Positions 1-5,573 of a stretch of 7,499 bases of DNA are shown here, piece by piece. The stretch's first letter is position 1; each line of letters starts with the position of its first letter. The position numbers and the translations under genes are program-made. Source of the DNA: Chitinophaga pinensis (GTDB lineage Bacteria; Bacteroidota; Bacteroidia; NS11-12g; UBA9320); contig CAMDCQ010000116.1 in the NCBI GenBank assembly GCA_945890595.1, forward strand, positions 1 to 7,499, read 5' to 3'. Below the pieces are notes generated by a model. It did not search any database. It saw only the letters and a list, made by a program, of their open reading frames with translations, and was not told where the DNA came from.

Positions 1-76
1 ATAACAAATAAATATTGTCAAATAGGGTCAATGATAAATTTAGTTTTGTAGCCGTCAAAATGGTAAAATCACCCAC

Positions 77-121
77 TTGGCAATTGGCAAGGATATATAT
101 ATATACCTTGCCATTTGCCAA
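77..121. repeat. 45-base hairpin built from paired heptamers
   Basis: The arms 77-92 and 106-121 are complementary over 16 bases with one T-T mismatch (84/114). The 13-base loop is alternating A/T. The left arm contains two tandem TTGGCAA heptamers (77-83, 84-90) and the right arm the mirror image, TTGCCAT then TTGCCAA (108-114, 115-121). The same 7-base unit thus occurs four times as an inverted pair of direct repeats. There is no T-tract on either side, so it is not a standard intrinsic terminator. It could be a cooperative operator, a recombinase or relaxase-type site, or a cruciform at an element end. The structure is seen directly; the function is unknown. Confidence 0.85.
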
Positions 122-304
122 CCTAGATATGATTTTAGGAAAGTGCCTATTTGCAATGGTTTTCAGCGTTTTTTGTGAGATTGATGATTTTTGTCAAAAA
201 CAGAAAATCAAAACGATCATTTTTGTGCAATCAACAAAATGATGAGTGACATTTATTTCAAAAATGAAAATGCAATCCAGAAAATTGAAAAAGAAAGAAA
301 ATCG

Positions 305-335
305 TTTTGATATTTTATTAGGTTCATTATCTTTG
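305..335 (+). promoter_or_regulatory. Bacteroidota-type promoter
   Basis: The -7 box TATCTTTG (328-335) fits the TAnnTTTG consensus of the Bacteroidota primary sigma factor. A TTTTG at 305-309 lies about 18 bases upstream, close to the expected -33 spacing. Transcription would begin near 340 and run right, across small hairpins at 366-410 and the tRNA scar, towards the gene at 505, leaving a leader of roughly 160 bases. No nearer gene on this strand could be its target. AT-rich DNA gives chance matches, so this is a prediction only. Confidence 0.5.
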
Positions 336-345
336 TGAAACCTAA
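318..345. promoter_or_regulatory. inverted repeat around the -7 box, possible operator
   Basis: TTAGGTTCA (318-326) and TGAAACCTAA (336-345) are inverted copies apart from one extra T in the right arm. The 9 bases between them contain the -7 box TATCTTTG almost exactly. A dimeric repressor bound here would cover the promoter, so autoregulation or phage-like repression is plausible. The regulator would be encoded outside the window. Confidence 0.45.
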
Positions 346-458
346 AGAAACTCAAACTAGACAATCAAGCCCTCCTTTTGGCTGCTTGGTTTCTAAGGGG
401 GTTTCCTAGAGAAAAATAACAATATAAAATCCTGATATACTGAGAGTTAATCTGATAA

Positions 459-480
459 GTTCGAATCCCTCTCTCTCCGC
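459..480 (+). other. 3' end fragment of tRNA-Ser, probable att site
   Basis: The sequence gives a canonical T-loop TTCGAAT (460-466), a 3' T-stem strand CCCTC (467-471), a 3' acceptor strand TCTCTCC (472-478) and a G discriminator (479). These match serine tRNAs, whose 5' end is GGAGAGA. The 5' T-stem partner (GAGGG expected, ATAAG found), the anticodon arm, the D arm and the 5' acceptor strand are all missing upstream, so this is not a functional tRNA. Elements that integrate into tRNA 3' ends leave such a fragment at the distal junction. With this orientation the intact tRNA-Ser and the element would lie to the left, and resident chromosome would resume near 481. A simple decayed tRNA relic is the alternative. 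Confidence 0.65.
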
Positions 481-504
481 TAAAAATTTGGTTACGCTAT
501 TTTA

Positions 505-1233
505 ATGAAATTGAAAGTTACACTGGTCGTACTTCTGTTTGCTATATGGTCAGTAATATCCGGATGGTATTACGTATGCATCATAAAGCAAAGTGGCCAA
601 GATTTCAGTTCACTCGTTGGTGCTAAGGTTAGTCCTATTCACTTTAAAATCAATGGAAGTGCTCCTGTAGTGGGACACAATTTTGATAGCCTGAAGAATA
701 ATTTACTTCGTAGATTGGGAGAAAACAATGTACTGCTCATAACTGGAATATGTGATTCAAGCGAAGTGGGTACCACGAGTTACAGAAATCTAGGACTTGC
801 CCGTGCTTTGGCAACAAAATATTTATTTCGGGATGTAAATGATAACAGAATTGTATTAGCATCAAACATCGGAATTTTACCCATTCAAGACGGTTTATTG
901 GACGCTGTAACATTTTCTATTCTTATTAGAAATGAATATATCGAAGAGACAAGTACTGGGGTTATCTTGCGTTTTAATGACGAAGATTTGGAAGAAGATT
1001 TACCTACAAAACTAGATGCCTATCTTACGTATTTATCCATAGAAAAAAGAAGGAATACCATTGAAATAATGGGCTTGAAAGAAGCTTATACGATTAAAAA
1101 ACTACTTATTCATCGAGGCGTGGATTCAACGAATTTGAAAGTACTTGAAATGGGTGATCTGAAAAGCCTGGAGGATGAGAATAAAGACTCAAGCGCCATG
1201 TTTAGTAACCGGGTGGAAATACGAATTAACTAA
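505..1233 (+). CDS. membrane-anchored protein with two degenerate OmpA-like domains
   Basis: 242 residues. An N-terminal hydrophobic segment (about 5-28) acts as a membrane anchor or uncleaved signal. Residues ~45-125 resemble an OmpA C-terminal peptidoglycan-binding domain: the strand LLITGICDSS followed by NLGLARALA keeps the Asp (84) and Arg (100) that bind diaminopimelate in OmpA-family proteins. Residues ~150-242 look like a second, shortened copy: GVILRFNDEDL, IEIMG, then a helix and the closing NRVEIRI strand, without the usual D/R loop. The likely place of action is the periplasm, contacting peptidoglycan. ATG 505 lies about 24 bases after the tRNA-Ser scar and no good Shine-Dalgarno is visible. 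The stop is 9 bases before the next gene, so the two are probably co-transcribed. Domain assignment is by eye and the exact role is unknown. Confidence 0.8.
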   Translation: MKLKVTLVVLLFAIWSVISGWYYVCIIKQSGQDFSSLVGAKVSPIHFKINGSAPVVGHNFDSLKNNLLRRLGENNVLLITGICDSSEVGTTSYRNLGLARALATKYLFRDVNDNRIVLASNIGILPIQDGLLDAVTFSILIRNEYIEETSTGVILRFNDEDLEEDLPTKLDAYLTYLSIEKRRNTIEIMGLKEAYTIKKLLIHRGVDSTNLKVLEMGDLKSLEDENKDSSAMFSNRVEIRIN

Positions 1234-1242
1234 AAACATAAA

Positions 1243-1923
1243 ATGAATACGGAACGATTTTTTGAAGGACCTGGAAACTCAACTATGTCAACCTACATGT
1301 GGGAGATTGCTCTAATTCTTCTAGTAGCGTTTATATTAGGCTACCTATTACGCTATATGCTCAACGATAGCTTTAAAAGTCGAATAGCAACATTAGAGTC
1401 AGAACTTGATAGGTTAACAAGCGAAGGATCAAATAGCCCAGAAGTTGATGCAGACACAAAACATAATGTGTTACACGAGCGAATTAAAGAACAAGCAACA
1501 GAAATTGAAAAGTTAAGTCAAAATTTAGCGGCGTGTACTATTGAGAAATTAGACTTGGAGAAGCAATTAGCTAGTCTCAAATTAAGTACACTAATAGACG
1601 TTACCATTCCGACACATGAAATCGTAGAATTATCACAGCAAGAAGGCGTAGGCGCAATTGATACTGCAAGGAATAATCTTAAAAAAATTGAAGGAATTGG
1701 ACCTAAAATCGAAGAATTATTGAATAATGACGGTATTTGTACTTTCCAAGATCTAATTTCTGCAAACGTATCAAGAATACGAGGTATTTTGATAGCTGCG
1801 GGGCCTAATTATGCCGTGCACGATCCCAGCACCTGGGCCGAACAAGCAAGGTTGGCGCATGAAGGTTTATGGGACGATCTTTCAGATATGCAAGAACAAC
1901 TGAAAGGCGGAAAACGGAAGTAA
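1243..1923 (+). CDS. membrane-anchored coiled-coil protein with C-terminal helix-hairpin-helix domain
   Basis: 226 residues. A transmembrane helix (about 18-38) is followed by a charged, probably coiled-coil stretch (~43-115), a linker, and a helix-hairpin-helix module. The HhH signature is LKKIEGIGPKIEELLNNDGI (146-165), followed by FQDLISANVSRIRGIL and a conserved tail (HDPSTWAEQARLAHEGLWDDL). Such proteins are often labelled 'Fen1-like 5' DNA nuclease' from the HhH fold alone, but no nuclease catalytic domain is visible here. DNA binding or protein docking is the safer inference. The architecture places a possible DNA-binding module on a membrane tether. It follows the OmpA-like gene by 9 bases and converges on rfaE2. 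ATG at 1285 (Met15) is an alternative start that keeps the membrane helix. Confidence 0.82.
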   Translation: MNTERFFEGPGNSTMSTYMWEIALILLVAFILGYLLRYMLNDSFKSRIATLESELDRLTSEGSNSPEVDADTKHNVLHERIKEQATEIEKLSQNLAACTIEKLDLEKQLASLKLSTLIDVTIPTHEIVELSQQEGVGAIDTARNNLKKIEGIGPKIEELLNNDGICTFQDLISANVSRIRGILIAAGPNYAVHDPSTWAEQARLAHEGLWDDLSDMQEQLKGGKRK

Positions 1924-1926
1924 TTC

Positions 1927-1941
1927 GGTTATTAGCTAACC
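1927..1941. terminator. weak hairpin between convergent genes
   Basis: GGTTA (1927-1931) and TAACC (1937-1941) form a 5-bp stem with a 5-base loop. It sits in the 12-base gap between the two convergent stop codons and overlaps the rfaE2 stop. There is no strong T-tract next to it on either strand, so a shared terminator is only a possibility. Confidence 0.25.
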
Positions 1942-2424
1942 AACGATTTTATTGATTATAGCGGTGGTGCTATTCCCTTCTAAAAAAGGAATTACCTGCA
2001 CACTGCCACCGTTTTCTATGACTTGTTCTGCTCCTACAATGGTTTCAATGGTATAATCTCCACCTTTGGCGAGCACATTAGGCTTTATTGCAGTAATAAG
2101 GTCTAATGGCGTTTCCTCTCCAAAAAGAATAACAGCATCTACAAAAGTCATCGCTGCTAATTTCATGGCACGTGTATGTTGGTCAATAATAGGACGGCTT
2201 GCCCCTTTTAACATACGCACCGATTCATCAGTATTTACACCGATAATAAGTCGGTCGCCTAAGTCTGCGGCTTTAGACAAATAGTCTATGTGGCCTAGGT
2301 GCAAGATGTCAAAACATCCATTGGTAAAAACAACCTTCTCATTGTATAGTTGCCATTGCATTACTTTTTTAGCAAGCACACTTGCATCCGCATATAGTTT
2401 ATCGTTTAACAGTTCACTCCACAT
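1936..2424 (-). CDS. rfaE2: D-glycero-beta-D-manno-heptose 1-phosphate adenylyltransferase
   Basis: 162 residues, the normal length for the stand-alone adenylyltransferase half of HldE/RfaE. It transfers AMP from ATP to D-glycero-beta-D-manno-heptose 1-phosphate, giving ADP-heptose for the LPS inner core, in the cytoplasm. Visible nucleotidyltransferase signatures are FTNGCFDILHLGH (33-45, with the HxGH motif at 42-45), IIGVNTDESVRMLKG (60-74) and the C-terminal GNSTTAII (150-157). The kinase half (RfaE1) is not fused and not in the window. Its ATG overlaps the end of the upstream membrane-protein gene by 11 bases (ATGTGGAGTGA), suggesting coupled translation. The stop is TAG, with no sign that it is read through. 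Confidence 0.93.
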   Translation of the reverse strand: MWSELLNDKLYADASVLAKKVMQWQLYNEKVVFTNGCFDILHLGHIDYLSKAADLGDRLIIGVNTDESVRMLKGASRPIIDQHTRAMKLAAMTFVDAVILFGEETPLDLITAIKPNVLAKGGDYTIETIVGAEQVIENGGSVQVIPFLEGNSTTAIINKIVG

Positions 2425-3409
2425 CTTTTATGACTTTTTTATTGGTTTTAATTACAAAGTATGCTACCGAAAAAGCTCCAACGCCCATAATAACAAGAAA
2501 CTGCAGGGCGTGCGTAATTAACGTATACGAGCTCGCTATGGGTCCTGTAATTTGATACAAGCCCAAGGCTTTTGGCACAAGAAATTCGAAGGTTCCCACA
2601 CCTCCAGGTACGGGTATAATCATGGCTGCAGTTCCAAAAAGTAAAACGGTAAGCCCAGCAGATACGCCTAAATGTGCTGTACCGGCTAATGCATAAAAAA
2701 TACACAAGGGCATGCAGAAATACATGAGCCATATAAATAGACTATAGGCTATGAACTGAAACTTACGTTTGAGGTTAAAAATAGTTTTAAATCCCTCAAC
2801 AAGGCCTTCCACAAATCCTTTCAGTTTGGCAAGTATAGGCAATTGGTAAAACCATTCTCTTTTGATAAAGGCAACGATTCCCATAGCGATGAAGAGTGCA
2901 GCAACAAGTACAGTAACGACTATAGAAGTAGAATTCATTTGACGGTATAGAGTCAAACAAAAATCGGATATCAGCCCAAACTGAATCATAAAAATACTAA
3001 TAGCAATCAATACCGTAATGATTAAATCTACGATACGTTCAATAACCACTGTGCCCATTAGCTTATTAAAAGGGATGTTTTCTAACTTGCTAAGTACAGC
3101 GGGTCTGGTTACTTCACCTACGCGCGGCAATGCCATATTTACGAGATATCCTAAAATAACCGCATGAAAACTAGCGGCAATTGAGGCAGTATAGCCTAGC
3201 GGTTCTAGCAATAAATTCCACCTAAGTGCCCGTGCTAAATGGCTCAAAATACCACATACCATAGCAATTAAAATCCATGTTTTGTCAGCATTTCTAATCT
3301 CCAGCCATATAGATGAAGTATCTTGACTGCCTATGGCATAATAAAACAACACGCCACCAAGCGTTAAAAAAACAATGGTTTGTAATGCTGTTTTTGTGTT
3401 TTTAGTCAA
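2414..3409 (-). CDS. lysylphosphatidylglycerol synthase-type transmembrane (flippase-like) protein
   Basis: About 331 residues from the chosen start, with multiple membrane helices and the motifs of the YbhN/AglD/MprF flippase-domain family. These are HLARALRWNLLLEPLGY (~57-73), GYLVNMALPRVGEVTRPAVL (~87-106), ERIVDL (~124-129) and VPGGVGTFEF (~267-276). It probably handles a lipid or lipid-linked sugar in the inner membrane; the substrate cannot be read from the sequence. No soluble aminoacyl-transferase domain is attached, so it is not a full MprF. Start choice: an in-frame ATG at 3472 would overlap panD by 71 bases, whereas TTG 3409 gives an 8-base overlap (TTGACTAA) with the panD stop and begins just before the first membrane helix. 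It overlaps rfaE2 by 11 bases at its other end. Confidence 0.85.
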   Translation of the reverse strand: MTKNTKTALQTIVFLTLGGVLFYYAIGSQDTSSIWLEIRNADKTWILIAMVCGILSHLARALRWNLLLEPLGYTASIAASFHAVILGYLVNMALPRVGEVTRPAVLSKLENIPFNKLMGTVVIERIVDLIITVLIAISIFMIQFGLISDFCLTLYRQMNSTSIVVTVLVAALFIAMGIVAFIKREWFYQLPILAKLKGFVEGLVEGFKTIFNLKRKFQFIAYSLFIWLMYFCMPLCIFYALAGTAHLGVSAGLTVLLFGTAAMIIPVPGGVGTFEFLVPKALGLYQITGPIASSYTLITHALQFLVIMGVGAFSVAYFVIKTNKKVIKDVE

Positions 3410-3755
3410 GGATAGCTTTGTTATCTTTATCTGGGAATACCAACCAGGGAGTAAATTTCTTCGCCTCTTCAAACTCCATCATGGCAAATGATAAGATGAT
3501 TACAATATCTCCTTTAGCCGCTTTACGCGCTGCTGCACCGTTCAAACATATCATACCACTGCCACGAACCCCTGCTATAGCATACGTTTCAAGACGCTCT
3601 CCATTATTGTTGTTTACAATAAGTACTTTTTCTCCCTCTATTAAATTGGCCAATTCCATGAGATCTTCGTCTATGGTTATGCTACCAACATAGTCCAGTT
3701 CTGTTTGCGTAATTTTGGCTCGGTGTATTTTTGATTTTAGTACTTGAATAAACAT
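3402..3755 (-). CDS. panD: aspartate 1-decarboxylase precursor
   Basis: 117 residues from ATG 3755. It decarboxylates L-aspartate to beta-alanine for pantothenate and coenzyme A. The proenzyme cuts itself between Gly24 and Ser25 (YVGSITID) to create the pyruvoyl cofactor. Other family features visible are the N-terminal LKSKIHRAKIT, EGEKVLIVNNNNGERLETY and LNGAAARKAAKGDIVIIL. The frame can be extended 7 codons to a TTG at 3776, but the family begins at this Met, and the TTG sits inside the predicted -7 promoter box. It is the first gene of a probable three-gene unit with the membrane protein and rfaE2. The neighbouring panC, common beside panD, is not here. Confidence 0.95.
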   Translation of the reverse strand: MFIQVLKSKIHRAKITQTELDYVGSITIDEDLMELANLIEGEKVLIVNNNNGERLETYAIAGVRGSGMICLNGAAARKAAKGDIVIILSFAMMEFEEAKKFTPWLVFPDKDNKAILD

Positions 3756-3773
3756 ACTTGTCGTTAAACGGGG

Positions 3774-3781
3774 CAAAGGTA
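3774..3781 (-). promoter_or_regulatory. predicted -7 box upstream of panD
   Basis: On the minus strand this reads TACCTTTG, a full match to the Bacteroidota TAnnTTTG consensus. It lies 19 bases before the panD ATG, which implies a very short 5' leader. The expected -33 TTTG is not clear at the right distance, so this is moderate support for a separate promoter of panD, the flippase-like gene and rfaE2. Confidence 0.45.
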
Positions 3782-3812
3782 CATTTTATTGGTTTAATAA
3801 GAAGTATGAAAG

Positions 3813-3835
3813 GAATCACTGTAACCCTATGATTC
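3813..3835. repeat. small inverted repeat between radA and panD
   Basis: GAATCA (3813-3818) and TGATTC (3830-3835) are perfect 6-base inverted arms around an 11-base spacer. It sits downstream of the radA stop and upstream of the panD promoter box. It could be a weak radA terminator or an operator for panD. The length is within what chance allows. Confidence 0.3.
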
Positions 3836-3881
3836 AATTTTAAGAGGAGGATAAATCAACGGAGAAAGAAAAGATTCATTT

Positions 3882-5231
3882 TTATCCAAACAGTAAACTA
3901 AAAAATTGGTTAACCGTACCTACTTGGTGTATCTTGATGGTATATTCACCCTTTTTTACGTCTAACTGGTCAGACATTACAAAGTCTTGAAAACCAAGTT
4001 TTTCGGCCTCTTTCAATCGTTGGTCGATTCTATTTACGCCTCGTATTTCGCCGCTCAACCCAATTTCGCCTGCAAAAACCATCTTATTTCCTAATGCTAG
4101 GTTTTCAAAAGAAGAAACAATAGATGCAGCAATACCCAAATCGGTAGCAGGATCGTTAATCTTTAAGCCTCCTGCTATATTTACAAATACATCTTGCTGC
4201 GATAGTTTGTAGCCGCAACGTTTTTCAAGTACGGCAAGCAACATGTTTAATCGTTTTATATCATAACCATTCGTATTTCTCTGTGGATTACCGTAAACAG
4301 ATGCACTTACCAGTGCTTGTGTTTCTATAAGTAAGCTTCTATTCCCTTCCAAAGAAGCAACCACACCCACGCCACTTAAATTTTCACTTCGTTGGTTAAT
4401 AAGAATTTCAGAAGGGTTATCTATTTCGCGCATACCTTCAGAAGTCATTTCATAAATTCCCAATTCCAATGAGCTCCCAAAACGGTTTTTGAGTGTACGC
4501 AGTATTCTATAGCTGTTTTGTGTTTCCCCTTCAAATTGTAATACGGTGTCTACCATATGCTCTAGCAATTTAGGTCCTGCCAGTTGTCCGTCTTTGGTAA
4601 TGTGGCCTACTAATATAATAGGCACTTCGTTTTGTTTGGCAAACTGTATTAAATGAGAACTGCTTTCTCTAATTTGCGAAATAGTACCCGGCGTAGAATC
4701 TAAGTACTTACTGAACATGGTTTGTATAGAATCTATGATTACAAAGGAGGGTTTTACCTCTTTCATACGTTGAACTATATTTTCAACACACGTTTCGTTA
4801 AGCAAAAGACACTCTTCATTGGTTATACCAATCCTGTCGGCACGCATTTTTATCTGGTTTAGACTTTCCTCGCCACTTACATACAGTACCGATTTATTCA
4901 TGCGTAAAGCGGTTTGAAGCAAAAGCGTAGACTTGCCGATACCTGGTTCTCCACCCAATAAGATAACGGAGCCAGGTACTATTCCGCCACCTAATACTCT
5001 ATTGAGTTCAATACCTGGAGCTTTAAGTCTTTTTAGTTCGATGGCATCTACATGAATAATGGGAGTTACAACACCATCTATATCATTCAGATTCATCATA
5101 GTAGCCTTAGGGTGGTCTATTATTTCCTCCGTTATTGTATTAAACTCTCCGCACGAAAAACACTTCCCCATCATTTTGGCGTAATTGCTTCCGCAGTTTG
5201 AGCAGATGTATACTTTCTTAGTTTTAGCCAT
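3882..5231 (-). CDS. radA: DNA repair protein RadA
   Basis: 449 residues, full length for RadA (Sms), a RecA-like DnaB-type helicase that extends recombination intermediates and promotes branch migration. In order: a C4 zinc finger (Cys10, 13, 24, 27; CSNCG...CFSCG), Walker A GEPGIGKST (94-102), Walker B VIIDSIQ (164-170), the RadA signature KNRFG (248-252), and a C-terminal Lon-protease-like domain (~285-449) with DPATDLGIAASI and GEIGLSGEIR. The Lon catalytic serine motif is absent, as is normal for RadA. The start ATG is preceded by AAAGGGA, one of the few Shine-Dalgarno-like sites in the window. It is divergent from the exbB cluster, and 126 bases separate its stop from panD, which probably has its own promoter. 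Confidence 0.97.
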   Translation of the reverse strand: MAKTKKVYICSNCGSNYAKMMGKCFSCGEFNTITEEIIDHPKATMMNLNDIDGVVTPIIHVDAIELKRLKAPGIELNRVLGGGIVPGSVILLGGEPGIGKSTLLLQTALRMNKSVLYVSGEESLNQIKMRADRIGITNEECLLLNETCVENIVQRMKEVKPSFVIIDSIQTMFSKYLDSTPGTISQIRESSSHLIQFAKQNEVPIILVGHITKDGQLAGPKLLEHMVDTVLQFEGETQNSYRILRTLKNRFGSSLELGIYEMTSEGMREIDNPSEILINQRSENLSGVGVVASLEGNRSLLIETQALVSASVYGNPQRNTNGYDIKRLNMLLAVLEKRCGYKLSQQDVFVNIAGGLKINDPATDLGIAASIVSSFENLALGNKMVFAGEIGLSGEIRGVNRIDQRLKEAEKLGFQDFVMSDQLDVKKGEYTIKIHQVGTVNQFFSLLFG

Positions 5232-5354
5232 AATTTCCCTTTGGTAAAGCGAAAATGGTTGTTTTTATAACGGATAAAAAATATTATACTTTAAAAGATG
5301 ACTTTCGAGTTAAAATAACAAAGGATTAAAATTAAAAAAAGGGGGTAACATGCT

Positions 5355-5366
5355 TTAGGTGCCTAA
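5355..5366. promoter_or_regulatory. short palindrome upstream of the exbB promoter box
   Basis: TTAGG-TG-CCTAA is a near-perfect 12-base palindrome directly upstream of a T-run and the -7 box at 5374-5381, in the -33 region. It may be an operator. Its TTAGG/CCTAA halves recall those of the inverted repeat at 318-345, but the spacing differs and the similarity may be chance. Confidence 0.3.
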
Positions 5367-5373
5367 TTTTTTC

Positions 5374-5381
5374 TATTTTTG
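5374..5381 (+). promoter_or_regulatory. predicted -7 box of the exbB-exbD cluster
   Basis: TATTTTTG fits TAnnTTTG and lies 30 bases before the ATG at 5412. The -33 region is poor (TTTAG near 5354-5358). The 180-base gap between the divergent radA and exbB starts holds nothing else recognisable beyond the small palindrome and a G5 run at 5341-5345. Confidence 0.5.
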
Positions 5382-5411
5382 TCCGCAATTCGCAATAAGC
5401 CTTAAATTAAA

Positions 5412-5564
5412 ATGAAAAAAATCACATCGTTAGTAATGTTATTATGTATAATGACATTGAATGTTCAATCAGTATTCGCTCAAACAGATTCAGCAGCACC
5501 TGCAAGTATGGACTCATCCGCCGTTACAGATTCAAATGAAGTAACCACAGAAGCTGCCGCATAG
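5412..5564 (+). CDS. N-terminal part of the ExbB gene, ended by an in-frame amber codon
   Basis: From ATG 5412 the frame encodes a signal-peptide-like start (MKKITSLVMLLCIMTLNVQS, then VFAQ, a plausible signal peptidase site) and an acidic, Ala/Ser/Thr-rich stretch ending EVTTEAAA. It then meets TAG at 5562-5564 after 50 codons. Beyond the TAG the same frame continues without a break into APEVVVEESG and the ExbB membrane domain. Many Bacteroidota ExbB proteins carry exactly this kind of signal sequence plus acidic linker, so this is the true N-terminus of the downstream gene, split by one nonsense codon. The undisturbed product would be 271 residues. Explanations are a point mutation, a sequencing error, or readthrough. 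Otherwise the cell makes a 50-residue secreted peptide and restarts downstream. Confidence 0.75.
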   Translation: MKKITSLVMLLCIMTLNVQSVFAQTDSAAPASMDSSAVTDSNEVTTEAAA

Positions 5565-5573
5565 GCGCCAGAA

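Larger units (their letters stand above)
1..458. other. AT-rich gene-poor DNA, probable end of an integrated element
   Basis: No reading frame here looks like a real gene. The longest begins with TTG and runs straight through the hairpin at 77-121, and its protein has no recognisable motif. The stretch is visibly richer in A/T than the genes to its right and dense in small inverted repeats: one at 77-121, weaker ones at 185-210, 216-243, 366-388 and 392-410, and one around a promoter at 318-345. It stops at a piece of tRNA-Ser 3' end. Gene-free, repeat-rich DNA beside a tRNA scar is typical of the recombination end of an integrative element, where integrase and directionality-factor sites lie. 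That reading is inference, because no integrase gene is in view. Confidence 0.45.

Noticed and set aside
77..121. Hairpin as a Rho-independent terminator
   Set aside because: No T-tract follows on either strand, and no gene ends just before it in view.
15..242. 75-codon open frame on the plus strand in the left region
   Set aside because: TTG start, no recognisable domain, and it is interrupted conceptually by the 77-121 hairpin and the A/T repeat; it looks like chance.
242..310. 22-residue ATG frame (MSDIYFKNENAIQKIEKERK...)
   Set aside because: Too short to judge, composition follows the AT-rich background, and there is no ribosome binding site.
393..480. A complete tRNA-Ser ending at 480
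   Set aside because: No GGAGAGA 5' acceptor strand, no D or anticodon arm, and the 5' T-stem strand (ATAAG) does not pair with CCCTC.
2066..2732. Open frames at 2066-2284 (+), 2288-2521 (+) and 2448-2732 (-)
   Set aside because: They are antisense or out-of-frame shadows of rfaE2 and the flippase-like gene, with no family motif.
3418..3693. 91-codon plus-strand frame
   Set aside because: Antisense shadow of panD, which has complete family motifs.
5562..5564. Genome-wide reassignment of TAG to an amino acid
   Set aside because: rfaE2 ends with TAG (1936-1938) at the normal family length, and reading through it would run into the convergent gene. Other genes here use TAA or TGA, so a global recode is unlikely.
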